Source: Prosopocoilus inquinatus (lineage: Eukaryota > Arthropoda > Insecta > Coleoptera > Lucanidae). Taken from it: a stretch of 64,000 nucleotides of DNA. Position 1 is the first letter of the stretch. Each line of letters begins with the position of its first letter. The notes under the pieces are model-generated. The model was given only the letters and a program-made list of their open reading frames with translations. It was not told the DNA's origin and did no database searches. Positions 45,401 to 57,400 of this stretch are shown in pieces. The stretch covers positions 22,981,001 to 23,045,000 of the forward strand of contig CM069872.1 in assembly GCA_036172665.1 (NCBI GenBank), in the 5' to 3' direction. A program made the translations under genes and the position numbers.

Positions 45401-48400
45401 TTCGTATTTGCTAAATTCGAATATTTCTTGTTCATTGTTAATAATAGTTCATCTATTCCTTTTCCTATTGCCAATAATAAATTATTTATTTGGGTTTTCT
45501 GATCTGTTCTATCGAAATTTACAGCTATTCGTACCTTTCATACATCTTCAACCATCCAGCCCAGTGTTTTTGCTTGAAATAGAATTTTTCAGGTGATTTT
45601 GCAGTAAAGCAGGTTTGCTCTTTTCTTCTTCTTTGATGTGTCAATGGATTTTGTATTTTCATGTCTATTATTAGCCTCTGTAACTGCTGTACCTGATCCT
45701 TTAGCTCTTACACCTCTTCCATTTTTTTTCTTATTAAACTCTTTGTCTTTTTCAAATACCTGACACCATGTCGTGTTATTTTGTATACCAAAGACTATTT
45801 TATCAGTTCTGTCCTTTTTAGATTACCCTTCCGCTGTCTCTCTCTTCCACCGCTGCCAACCTCACCTCCTCCATTTCTACCATTACAATTACCACAAACG
45901 TGTGGAGTATGTTTTCTTATAAATGATAATGTTGGAAACTCGAAAATCGTGAATTTTAGATGATACACCAGTACAAACGTCGATGAATCAATCGTTTTTA
46001 CGAATCACGTACACCTTCCAGCATTAACGGTGTCTGTTGGTGCCTATTAACATAAGTGCTTATTTACCATGGACCTTAATATGTATGTAAAAATCATCAA
46101 CGCATCCGACGAAATTAGGAAAACCTGCATCCTATTAAGAAGTATATAGCATTTTGGGTTGTTTTTATGGCAGACACGTGCCTTCTGAAACGGAATTGAC
46201 AAGTTATACAGATCTTCTTCAGTTTCGGGAAATTTTAATACCTCCGCTGCAATTGAAAAGAGATAGTTCATAACACGACTGCAAGTTAAATTTTCTCGTC
46301 GTATAATCTGGCTTCATATTGTTAAACCTACAAGTTAAATCTCCTCAAGGTAACTCAGTTTATTTTAAATTTTTTGTTATCTTTTTGTGCAGATAGTACG
46401 TCATGGAATACGCACACCGGTGGACACATACCCCAAAGATCCTTACATAAACGAAACGTTTTACCCCATCGGATGGGGCCACCTAACTAACGTAAGTTTT
46501 ATCTAAGTGATAAAATCCAGAATAAAACTTTGTTATTTTAGGATGGTAAAATGAATTTGTACGACCTGGGCAAATTTCTTAGAAAAAGGTACGATAAATT
46601 TCTGGGGGATTTCTATTCGCCCACGATTTACTACGCCCAAGCGACCGATACTGACCGCGCTATTGCCAGCCTGCAACTGATAAACGCTGGTTTTTGGATA
46701 CCCGGACCAGTTCAACAGTGGGGACCTCTCAGCTGGCAACCAATTCCTGTTCATTACGAACCCCTAAATGAAGATAGTGTAAGTTCATTTGAGATTTCAT
46801 TTGGGTTATACATATTGGCTACATTAATATAATTCGTGAAAAATACACGCTTTGGATAGATCTTTCCTTGCCATGTGGGTACATAATCACTATATTTAAT
46901 CATATATAGACAGAAGCAGCTAAGTTTGCAGTGACGTCACGAACGTGAATGCCTAGTACGTTTATAGTAGTTCTGAAGCGACATAATTATTTGAATTTTA
47001 TACATATTTATTTTTTTATTAATTATCTATGCAAATACACTTAATTAATGTTATAATGAGGTGAAATATAAACTTTGAGTAAATGTATGCATGTTCCAAA
47101 TTAGTCTAGGTAATTTATGTTGGGTAAATCTTTGTGCAATCATAAAGTTCTGGTTATATCAAATTATTAAATGTAAATAACCTGAAGTTTTATTGTTTTA
47201 CATTTCCTTTTAACTCTATTAAGACTAAAAACTGCAGTCGTAGAAAATATTTCAAGAATTTAAATTTATTTTTTTTTTCATAGTGAATAAAATTTTGAAA
47301 CAGTTTGGAGTTCATTGGCTTTTTATGATATATTTATTGTCATCAAAAAGTACACGGTATGTTCAAATATAAAAGAACAAAGCTTTTATTTGTAAACAAA
47401 AGAAAATATACAAAAATTAGTAGCTATTATAATATAATATGGAATCTGAAGTGCTTCGATATAATACATTTAAGAAAAGATTTACAGATACAAAGAAAGT
47501 AAACGTTGCATATTTAATCACTCTCACTCTCTTCGCTACTAGTGCTGGAATCATTATTTACCAATATAATTAACGGATGAACGTCTTCGGTGTCAAAGAA
47601 CCCTGTCAAATACTACTTCTCTGTCCCACCATTTTTTAATGACATTATCAGTATGAATGATAGTATTCGCCCACATTTCTGGAGTCACATGGTTCAATGC
47701 CTCCTTCCACATATCCACAGCTTTTACCTGACCATATCCATCTCGTCCAACATGTCTGTTGTAATAAGTTTTACAAATACCCCAAATGTTTTCTATGGGG
47801 TTAAATATGCAGTGATATGGTGGCAATCTTAGTACACGATGTCCATATTCTAAAGCTAATTAGTCAACTTTGTATGTTTTCGCAGGCTTATTGCTAAAAC
47901 AAGACCATCACTAATGTTACTGAATAATTTGTAATAATTGCCAATTACCGTGACACTAATTCCAACAGTTCCAGTTTTAGCAAACAATCGTTTACTTGAA
48001 CGTTGTGCTGCTGAAGCCATTCCTTTATTCTTGCCTTTGACCAAGAACTATTAGGACTTTTGTCACATAAACTGCTGTGATAACTGGCATTGTCCATAAT
48101 TATCAAAGAAGTTTCTTCTAAATTTTTTAGTAACTGGTTTTCAAACCATTTTAAGAAGTTATTTTCATTCATTTCTCCATGATAATCAGGGTTCTTTGAA
48201 TTTGACGAAAATACTAATGAAGCTCCTTCAATAAAACCGTTAATGTTGCCTGCATGTAGTACAATAAATCTGGAAACAATAAATGATTCATGAAAATACA
48301 GGAAATTTAATATCGATTAACTAACCTTTTGCCATCACATTTCATTCTTTTTACACTCTTATGGCTGTCATCTTGCCAAGACCGTGTCACTGTACCATTC

Positions 48401-51400
48401 TCAAAAATCCATGTTTCATCTACATATACTGGTTGCCAGGATTTTCCAGAGTTTAAATTCTGTACATACGATTTTAAAAAATCGATTCTTGCTGAAGCAA
48501 CATGTTGAAGCTCCATTAAGGCTCGGCGAGAATCATCTTTCTTGTATTTAAATCCAATCTTTTTCAAGATTCTACCTAATGAATCTACTGATCCATTAAA
48601 AATTTGCCGTTCCTTCAGATACAACAAAAGTGAATGACGTGTAACGTGTTGCTCTGCAAATAAATATAACGAAACATTTTTATACTTGCACTGAACACAA
48701 AAGCTTACTTGATCTGTACATATCATAAATTCCATCTCGTATTGCCTCCTGTTCTGCTTCACTAATGTCGCAAATAGGTTTTGTACGTGAACGTTTTTTA
48801 GGAGGGCTTTGTAAAGGTATATTCTCTTTCACGGCTTTCGATATGGAATGTACTGTTCGTAGACTGAGATTCAATGCATCAGCAACTCTCTGTCAATAAG
48901 ATTAGCATTAATAATACCCAATAAAATAACAGATGTCACAAACACTACCTACGGTCAATAAAGGTCCACCGTTAACCTTTTCTCTCTCAAAATATTTAAT
49001 CAAAGAGGCAACCAATTCCTTGGATTGGCTATGCAGTGGTTTTGGCATTTTAGTCCTAAGAAGAACTGACACGAAACAATAAGAAAACGAATATAATTTA
49101 AGAAATTTGTGCGCTCAAATAGTTGCTCAAATACCATAACCACAATTGTCAAAATCACGAAGTCGCACGAACGGCCGATATGTAAACGTATAATCAGGAT
49201 TCCAACTCTCAAACATAATATTACATTCGTTTTTATTTATTTATTTCATTGTTACTTAAATAAGAATAAATTGCTGCAGTAAATGTCAAACTTATTTACC
49301 AACGCTATACAAATGCATTAAATTCTGTATGTTAAATGCTCAAATAATTTATTGTATTTTGCTTTCATTGAATTGGTACGAAATACGTCACTAACTACGT
49401 AACTGCAAACTTAGCTGCGTTTCTCTATACTATTATTACTTCTGGCCTTAAGCTATTCCTTTTCTATGTTATGTAGCAGTACTTTCTAGGCCGGGACCAC
49501 TTTAAGTATAATCCCAATAGAAAGGTATTACGAAGGTTAAATTAATAAATAATAGAAGTAATACTTACATAGATAAAATAAACACAAAACATATAATAAT
49601 AATAATAATAGACTTTATTCTCAGATATACAACTTCAATATCAATTCAGTATAAATTTATAAAACTTGGCCTAACAATAAAATGATTTAAATTAGTGTAT
49701 AGGGATATCGAGGGCAATTTTAACAGTGGCGGAATGTTATAACAATAAGTGAGGTAACCCGATATAACACAGTTCATATTTCATAATAAAACATCGGCAG
49801 AATCGCGGCATCTAGGGCAAGCGGTTACGTTTACGATTACGTATTATATTATGAATAACGCAATGTACGAATAAACAAAAATTGCGCATAAAAGCGCGAC
49901 TTAAAATTCCGACAGTAATCGAGCCAGGAGCGACTTCGGTGGTCATTAGTGCCCTGTAAGAAGGAGAGCCGCCCGGAACTATCACAGCCACCAAGGACAC
50001 TGTTCCCGCGATCACCATCATCCTGAGGCAGATTGTAGAATGCCTCATTACCATTACCAGTGAAATGACCACGGTAGTCTTTCCTAGGTATCTCCTCTGT
50101 AAAGTGTCTACAACCAGAGGTTCGCAGTAGATACGCACGTTATTACCGTGAGCCAACTCGGGCGCTTGTGGACTTTCCCACACAATCGTCACATCGCACA
50201 CTACGGTTCGGTCCCGTCGCAGGAACACAAGATCCGGTGTGTGTAGTGCACCGTTTGACAGTCTGGTCTCGTCTCCTTATCTACAAGCCCCCCCTTGGAT
50301 TCGACTAATGTTCGCAGGCGGAGTAGGATTCTGTAATGCCACCGAATCGTCTCGTAGTGCATTAGCGAGCATGCTTGGAGTACGTGGCATAACCTCTCTA
50401 CTCTTACGCATCCCGCCCTGCACTTTCTTTCGTGGAGTGAATTAGTTGGGCCGTATCGCGTCCACGAAGTCTCTGCCCGACCAGAACACAGGTGGATTGT
50501 CTATCCAGTGTCCACTGTGCCGTGACCAGGCCCCATGTCGAAGTCCGTTGCCGGAATAGGAACTTTTAAGTTTGTCTGCCCACCAGCGCTTAATTCGTTC
50601 TTTATTTGCTCTATTCTCCCCCGCAAATTTTGAGAAGCAAACTGCTGAAGGAGACTTAATATTGCAGATGTTGTTAGGTCCGCCGAGGCCGCGATGTTAT
50701 TGATGCGGCCTAACGTAATCGTTGCAATTATTTTCCGGAAGGACATCACACCAAGCCCTCCCTGTCTTATAGGAGCGGGAATCTATGCATCTGGACTTCT
50801 TCTGTTGAGGTGTAATATTTTTCGCGTCTGCTTGTCTGCTTCTCGCAACAGTTTGCCGGTTACCTGTGGCGTTTGTACATAGGTGGTGTAGTTTTTTTGG
50901 TAGGATGAAAGTCTTAATGAGGCTTCATTTCTGTGCTGACTTGAGAGGAGCTTTGTCAAATCTTGTTGGAGCCTCTCTATAAAATAAATAAATAAGCCAA
51001 TTACAACATTTTAAAATTATCACGCGCTGGAGCGTGAACGGTATAGCCCATAAGTACTCTTGATAAGCTGCCGATTCACGCGCCTGAGGGTGAAGAAAAC
51101 AAATCGAAGATTGTTTCGAAAATGTTTTAAAAAAATATTTCTATTATTTGTTGTGGTTTGGCGTACGTAAGAGGTCTTTTTCTGTCATATTTAGCCTTTT
51201 TACAGCCTGATGTAAGCACTGCTGTAACATCAGCCGTATTGACAGCAACTCAGGGGACGCAATAAAAAACCGGTTCAAAAATCAAATACGTAGGATCTCA
51301 CAGTAATGCCGAAATAAATATTCAACCCTTACTGAAGTGCCAGGCTAATCGCGGTACAATTAATACATGTATACGGTATAATGCGCCAGAGCGAGACCGG

Positions 51401-54400
51401 CCTTTACTCAAAGTTAATGATTACGCGCCTGCACGTGAGTGGCAGCGAACGTGTTAAAAAATTCTTCCGGGCTAAGTTGTTACAGGTCCTCTTCACGGAC
51501 ATAGAATAACGTTCTCAAGTGTGTAAGGAGATCTTTCTTAGCGGGCACTACTCCGACTGACAGAGCTACGCTCTCATTGATGTTGAGACTGAGTCTTCTT
51601 TTACAACAAAACTTGTTCGCTTCAGATAACAGTTTTTGCGCCTTGCCTACCGCGTCCGATACTAAAATCAGGTCATCGGCGTGCCCTAGTGCGGAGATTT
51701 TCAGTTGTTCGCTAGCACGAAGACCAAGATCCTTTTCCTCAAGTCTCCCTAGGAGTTCGTTCAACACCAGGTTGAAAAGAAGGGGGGACAAGTTGTTCCC
51801 CTGCTTGACGTCATGTCTGACAGTAATGGGCGCTGTTCTTTCCTGCCCGATTTCGATGTATGTCGTGGCGTCTTTGTATCCATCTAATATCAACCTGGTT
51901 GTTATCGCGTCGATCCTAAATCTACGGAGTGCTCTTACAATAGACTCTTGCTAGACCGTATCAAATGCCTTCTTAAGGTCCAAGGAAAGATGTGGTATGG
52001 TCTCCCTTTCCTTCTACGATCTTTAATAACGTGCTCTATAGAGAGCACTTTGTCGAGACTCCTGAATCCTCTCTCGTGGTTATGCAATGGCAAAGTTGAC
52101 ACTCTCTTCGCCATTATCTTTTTGCACAGTCTAGGAATGACTGGGGAGATGGTGATCGGTCTCCAATTGTCAATGTCATTTGGATCGCCGCCTTTCGATA
52201 ATAGTATCGTTCGAATAGCAGCATAGTGTTGTACAGAAGCACTAAACGACGAATCGGAATCCGTTTGAGATATAAGAATCGGACCGAGTCTGGACCTGAA
52301 CTGTTGGACTTGGTACAGTTTAATCCCTAGACGATTTCCTCTTCGGCGATCGGTTTTGAGGTTTCGATTTCTAAAGTCTGAGATAACGTTGTTATCTTCA
52401 CGAGACAACTGGCCGAAAAGGTGGGTGAATTTCTCTTCGACTTTAGCTAACTTAGCTGAACTCCAACTCCTTGCGCTCCAGGAGGCACTTGGTCATTTTG
52501 ATTGATTGATTTGTTGTGCCAAAAGAGCTATTGAGCAACAACGCTTCGGCACTTTAATGGCGATAAGCGCCTCTTTTGTCCCCTTTATTACGTTTCTTCC
52601 CCTCTCGACTGATAGGCTTCCAAGGATTTACATCCTCCATCAAGCCATCTAGCTCTTGGTTAACTCAACTCTGTTGTTCTTCTCAGAGGAAACTTTAATG
52701 ACATCGAAGAGGTCTCTATCTGCTTGTGACCAGCACGTAGAGATGTGACGTATACTAAATACTTCCTGATAGCGCTGTGCGGTTTACTGAAGGGGACGCA
52801 TGCTACAGATTTAGAAGCGTTGATATACAGGGAGATTCAGGCAACCCATTCATTAAAAGTTTACGAACTTCCTCTTTGAATCTCTATTTCATATTTTGCG
52901 GTTATATGTTAGTGATGTGTATGTATGTGAATACCCCAATTTTTAATGCATTTGTGAAATTACCTTTTTTATGATACTGCCATCTTTGTAACAAAAACCA
53001 CGATGGCAATTTTTGACCTGTAGTAGAATATAGTAACATTCTTTCAGATCATGTCCAGTTTTGCACTTGATTGTTTACAGGCTGGATAAAAAGTAACTTC
53101 TATTCGAACTGATTTCAACTGTCGAAAAGTCAGGTTTTTTTTAATGGTACGCCTAGTATATTTTTATACCATGTGAATCAGGATTAAATGCTCTTTCGTT
53201 CTGTATTAGCATTCCCTATACCTATCTTTCATAGTTCACTCGTTATCGACGATTACTTTTAACACCTGTTTTACCTTATTACTAACATATAATAGAAAGT
53301 TATTACTAATAAATAATAGTTGAGGACAACTTAGAGCCTATATTGTGTATTATTTTTAATATTTTTGATCTATTTATTAGTTTTCATAAAATTTTGTATT
53401 GTAAGTGTAAATTCTCCTTGTAAATGTGTAAAAAGTCATACCAAGAATTCTAATACATGCGGCATATGTAAATAAAAAGTTCAGATAATAGATATGTATT
53501 TAAATATTATTTTTTGTTTTTTAAAATGAAATTGTGGTCACAGTCAGAATTAATTTAAAAAACCTCAGTTTGTTAAATTTTCGTAGCACACTATTCAAGA
53601 ATAATACTGAAAAGTGAAAGAAATGATGTGTCAAAGAGAAAATCATGAATAGAAAGAGGGTAAGAGATGGTTATAAGGAATGCTAATGCAGTTCGAAAGA
53701 ACATTTAATTCTGATCGTTATGATATAAAAATATACTAGGTGTTCTATTTTCGACAGTTGAAATCAATTCGAATAGAAGTTACTTTTCAACGAGCCCGTA
53801 AACAATTTTGTGTAAAATAAGGTATGACCTGAGAGCTTATGAGTACAGCCTACTACAAGCCAAACATTAAAATTATGGCTTTTGTTACACAAAGATGGCA
53901 GCATCATAAACAAGGTACTGCAACTTTGAACTTTTTTTAAAAAATGATAACACCTCTAAAACGGCTAATTTTTCTTGTATCACATGTTACGCAAAATATT
54001 TTTTGAATTTCATGAAAATTTCAAAAATGCAATAAAAAATGGGGTATTCCATTTAAAATAAGAAAGGTGACAGCAACTTCCGGTACAAGCGAAGTGCCCG
54101 AACGTTGGAAATATTATGTTTTAATAGATCATTATCGCTAACATATAACCGCAAAATATGAAATAGAAATTCAAAGAGGAAGTCCGTAAACTTTTAATGA
54201 ATGGGTTGCCTGAATCTCCCTGTATATCAACGCTTCTAAATCTGTAGAGACAAACGTTCACAACATTTAAGTTTACGCATTGGTGCCGAAACCATACCTT
54301 TCGACGAAAGTACAAAACAACTTAGAAGTAATAATGGATAATGAATTCAGATTTAAATCTCAGGTCTCAGAATACATTGGTCAGGCATATAGTAGCTTGA

Positions 54401-57400
54401 AAGTTATTTATCCTCATCGCCACTACTTGTCCAGAAAAATAAAAACTCTGTTGTGTAATACATTAGTGCTGTCTCACTTTACTTATTGTATTTCTGTATA
54501 TGGTCCAGTCATTGACGTCAATGATCAAAACCGTATTTGGATTAAGAAAATTTAATCATATAAGTCATAAGCTAGGCTTGCTTAATATGAGGAACAGATA
54601 CTTATTTATCATAATATAATTACAAGTAGTATACCGACTTACTGACCGATGTTTATAATATGAACATTGGAAACAAGGGATTAATAACACCACCTAAGCA
54701 TCACACTGTTTTTTGAGAGATGTTTTTCTTACAACGCATCTAAAATTTATAATGCAGTCCCGCCTCGTTTAAAACTTCTCTCTAGGGAAGCTTTAAAGAA
54801 TTTGAGAAAGCATTTGTTTACGTGCCAGCGTGTCGGCAAAAGTTAGTTATAATAATTACTTTACTTAGTTTATTTTCCGGATATTAAAGCCGTTATCTCA
54901 CTGTCAAGGTTTCGATCAAAATTTCTATCAAAAATTTAATAAATATGGTTTTAGACAGTGGCAACATTTATGTGTTTATCAAATTTTTATAATAATAGGC
55001 GTGTTTTTTGCCACAAATCTCAACTCAGATAAACGTCATTTCCCTTTTGTTTTTAAATCGTTGTTGATGTTTACCAGGGTCTCATGATTAGTTCTTTGTT
55101 GGAGGTATACAAGACCTGCGTGACATCTACTTACATATAGATTTTGCATTGTTCAACCGATGAAAATAAATTCCAAGTATATATTGCGTACAAGAGAGGT
55201 CCGGAACCTTGCGAAATGCCTGTTAATAAGTTTATAGTAGATGATAGTTGATCTTTCAATGTCACACGCTCAATTCTATCAATTGTAGAGAATTATTTTG
55301 AATTTCCCGCTTTGCCGGCGATCTCGCGCCACCCAACACACAGTTGATGTCGGAAGATGTGAATTGTTTTGTTACATGTAAAGCAAGTATAAAATAAAGA
55401 CCAAGTTATTTTGCTAAATGGACCACGGTGATTATTTTTACCAACCCAAAGGTGCTCCCGACAGATTCAGGTGTGGGGTGTGAAACAAATAATCCACCGA
55501 ATTATTCTTCCGTGTCGCATCGCTTTGTGCATATGAACTGAACTGTTTTTCTTCCTGATCGTGATACGTGTGCGATCCATTAGCTTTGTGCATGTGACTT
55601 TGTTTTGTGCTGTATTCGTAACGTGTAGCTATTTTTCCTCGTTGAATTTTGCTGTGTGCATAGGTACGCCATCACGCATTTAAGTACGCGTAAATATTTT
55701 GACATTTTGCTTTGTGCATATCACCGCCACACACGTACCTATGTAACCGACCTTTTTGTGTGAATTCTGCTTTGTGCATTAACGCTTAATTGACTGCTGT
55801 TAAATATATGAATTATTACGAAATGGCTGCAAAAAATGGGAACGCGTACACCGTTGTTGAACTTAAAGATGTGCTTCATGAATTTAATTTATCTACGTCA
55901 GGTACCAAAAGTGAATTAATAGCCAGACTAGAGGAACATGACTTGGACATTTGGGCCAAGTTAGCGCAACAAAAAGATAAACCAAATGCTACAATTATAT
56001 CGGTAAAGGACTCTCCGCCATTACCACCGAATAAGAACGAGACACTTGATGTGGTAGGTAATGATCTTATGCGCCGCGAGATAGAACTGCTTAGACGAGA
56101 ACGAGATATCTTGGAACGAGAACTTCGTTTATTACGACAAGGACAAAATTCTCAAGTCAACGAAATCCCTGATACTAGGGAGAGAACTTCTTTACCGACC
56201 AACGTGAATATAAAAGCAGTTGGGGGACTTTTGAGTGACTTTCACGGAAACACTGGTTTATACTCCACGTGGCAGCAACAACTGGAACTGGTACGAGAAA
56301 CATACAAGCTGGACGATGACATGATGAAGATTCTTATCAGCTCTAAACTAAAAGGCCAAGCTCTTGACTGGTTTCACTCAAAACCAGACTATCTGAAGAT
56401 GACTTATGCGCAATTGTTGGAGCAGATGAAGACCATGTTTGATCACCGCCCCGTGAAGATGATGTTACGAAAGGAATTCGAGAAGCATATATGGCGCTCT
56501 AATGAAACATTTAGTGACTATTACCATGGAAAGGTCATCCTAGCAAATCGCATCCCAATACCCGATGACGAGATTATTGAATATGTGATTGATGGAATAT
56601 CAGACAATCAGTTACGCCGACAGGCGAACATGGCCCGTTTTTCGAACGAAGGAGACCTTCTCGCTGCTTTCGAGAACATTTCCTTAGATGAAAAGTCGAC
56701 AGTCCAGAAAGTAGTCAAGACGTCTAACCGTATTCTACAACTGCCGAAGAATACATCTGAACCACGTCGTAGCGCTGTAAGGTGCTACAATTGTAATAGA
56801 ATGGGTCATCTATCTTCGGATTGCCGACAACCACGACGAGAGAAGGGATCTTGCTTCGAATGTGGTGAGTTAGATCATCGCGTCCAAAATTGTCCGAAGA
56901 AAAAGAAGAAACAATCCAGCCATACTACCTCAACAGATGTTGCCTACACTAGTACGCCTGGCGCTCCAACAACTTTACTTATCCCGTATATGGTAACAGT
57001 AAAATACCACACCTCAGATGATAATGTAAGCAAATGTAAATATTCTTTCAAGGCTATGGTTGATACGGGCTCGCCAATAAGTTTGATTAAAAATAAATAT
57101 GTCACGGTTGATTCAAAATTAGGAAAAGTACCGAGTAATAATTCTTTTTGTGGAATTAACGGATCTAAGCTTGATATCTTAGGTATATTTCAGAAAGATG
57201 TTGAAGTCGATGGTATTAGTGTTAACCTTGACTTATATGTAGTAACAAATGATACTTTAAATTGTCCTGCACTTTTAGGAAGAGACTTTGTCTCGTCCCC
57301 AAGTGTAAAAGTCTCATTTGGGAAAAATTCAGAAATTAAATGTGAGCAGCCCGAATCGTTACCAACCGAGAACGTTAGTTTTGTTGATCAAATTATGAAC

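Larger units (their letters stand above)
49611..52490 (-). mobile_element. R2-superfamily LINE with restriction-like endonuclease, degenerate
   Basis: Minus strand. Reverse transcriptase pieces (52,470-51,480), a non-homologous or unrecognised stretch (51,440-50,990), the RT thumb/linker region (50,960-50,500) and the restriction-like endonuclease (50,480-50,030), then the 3' region. This single-ORF order, with the endonuclease C-terminal, defines the R2-type group, as opposed to LINE A and LINE B, which have an N-terminal apurinic endonuclease. Confidence 0.82.

Noticed and set aside
39603..45960. RT relic (39.6-40.5 kb) and Gag relic (44.7-45.96 kb) as one gypsy insertion
   Set aside because: They are on opposite strands, and the order would require an inversion that nothing else supports.
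46047..46271. 74-codon minus-strand frame in intron 1 as part of a Harbinger nuclease or other enzyme
   Set aside because: Only vague resemblance and no diagnostic residues; I could not defend a name.
52777..52974. 65-codon frame and its mirror at 54,121-54,315 as related genes
   Set aside because: Both are arms of the 1.45-kb palindrome; the shared residues are a consequence of the inverted repeat.
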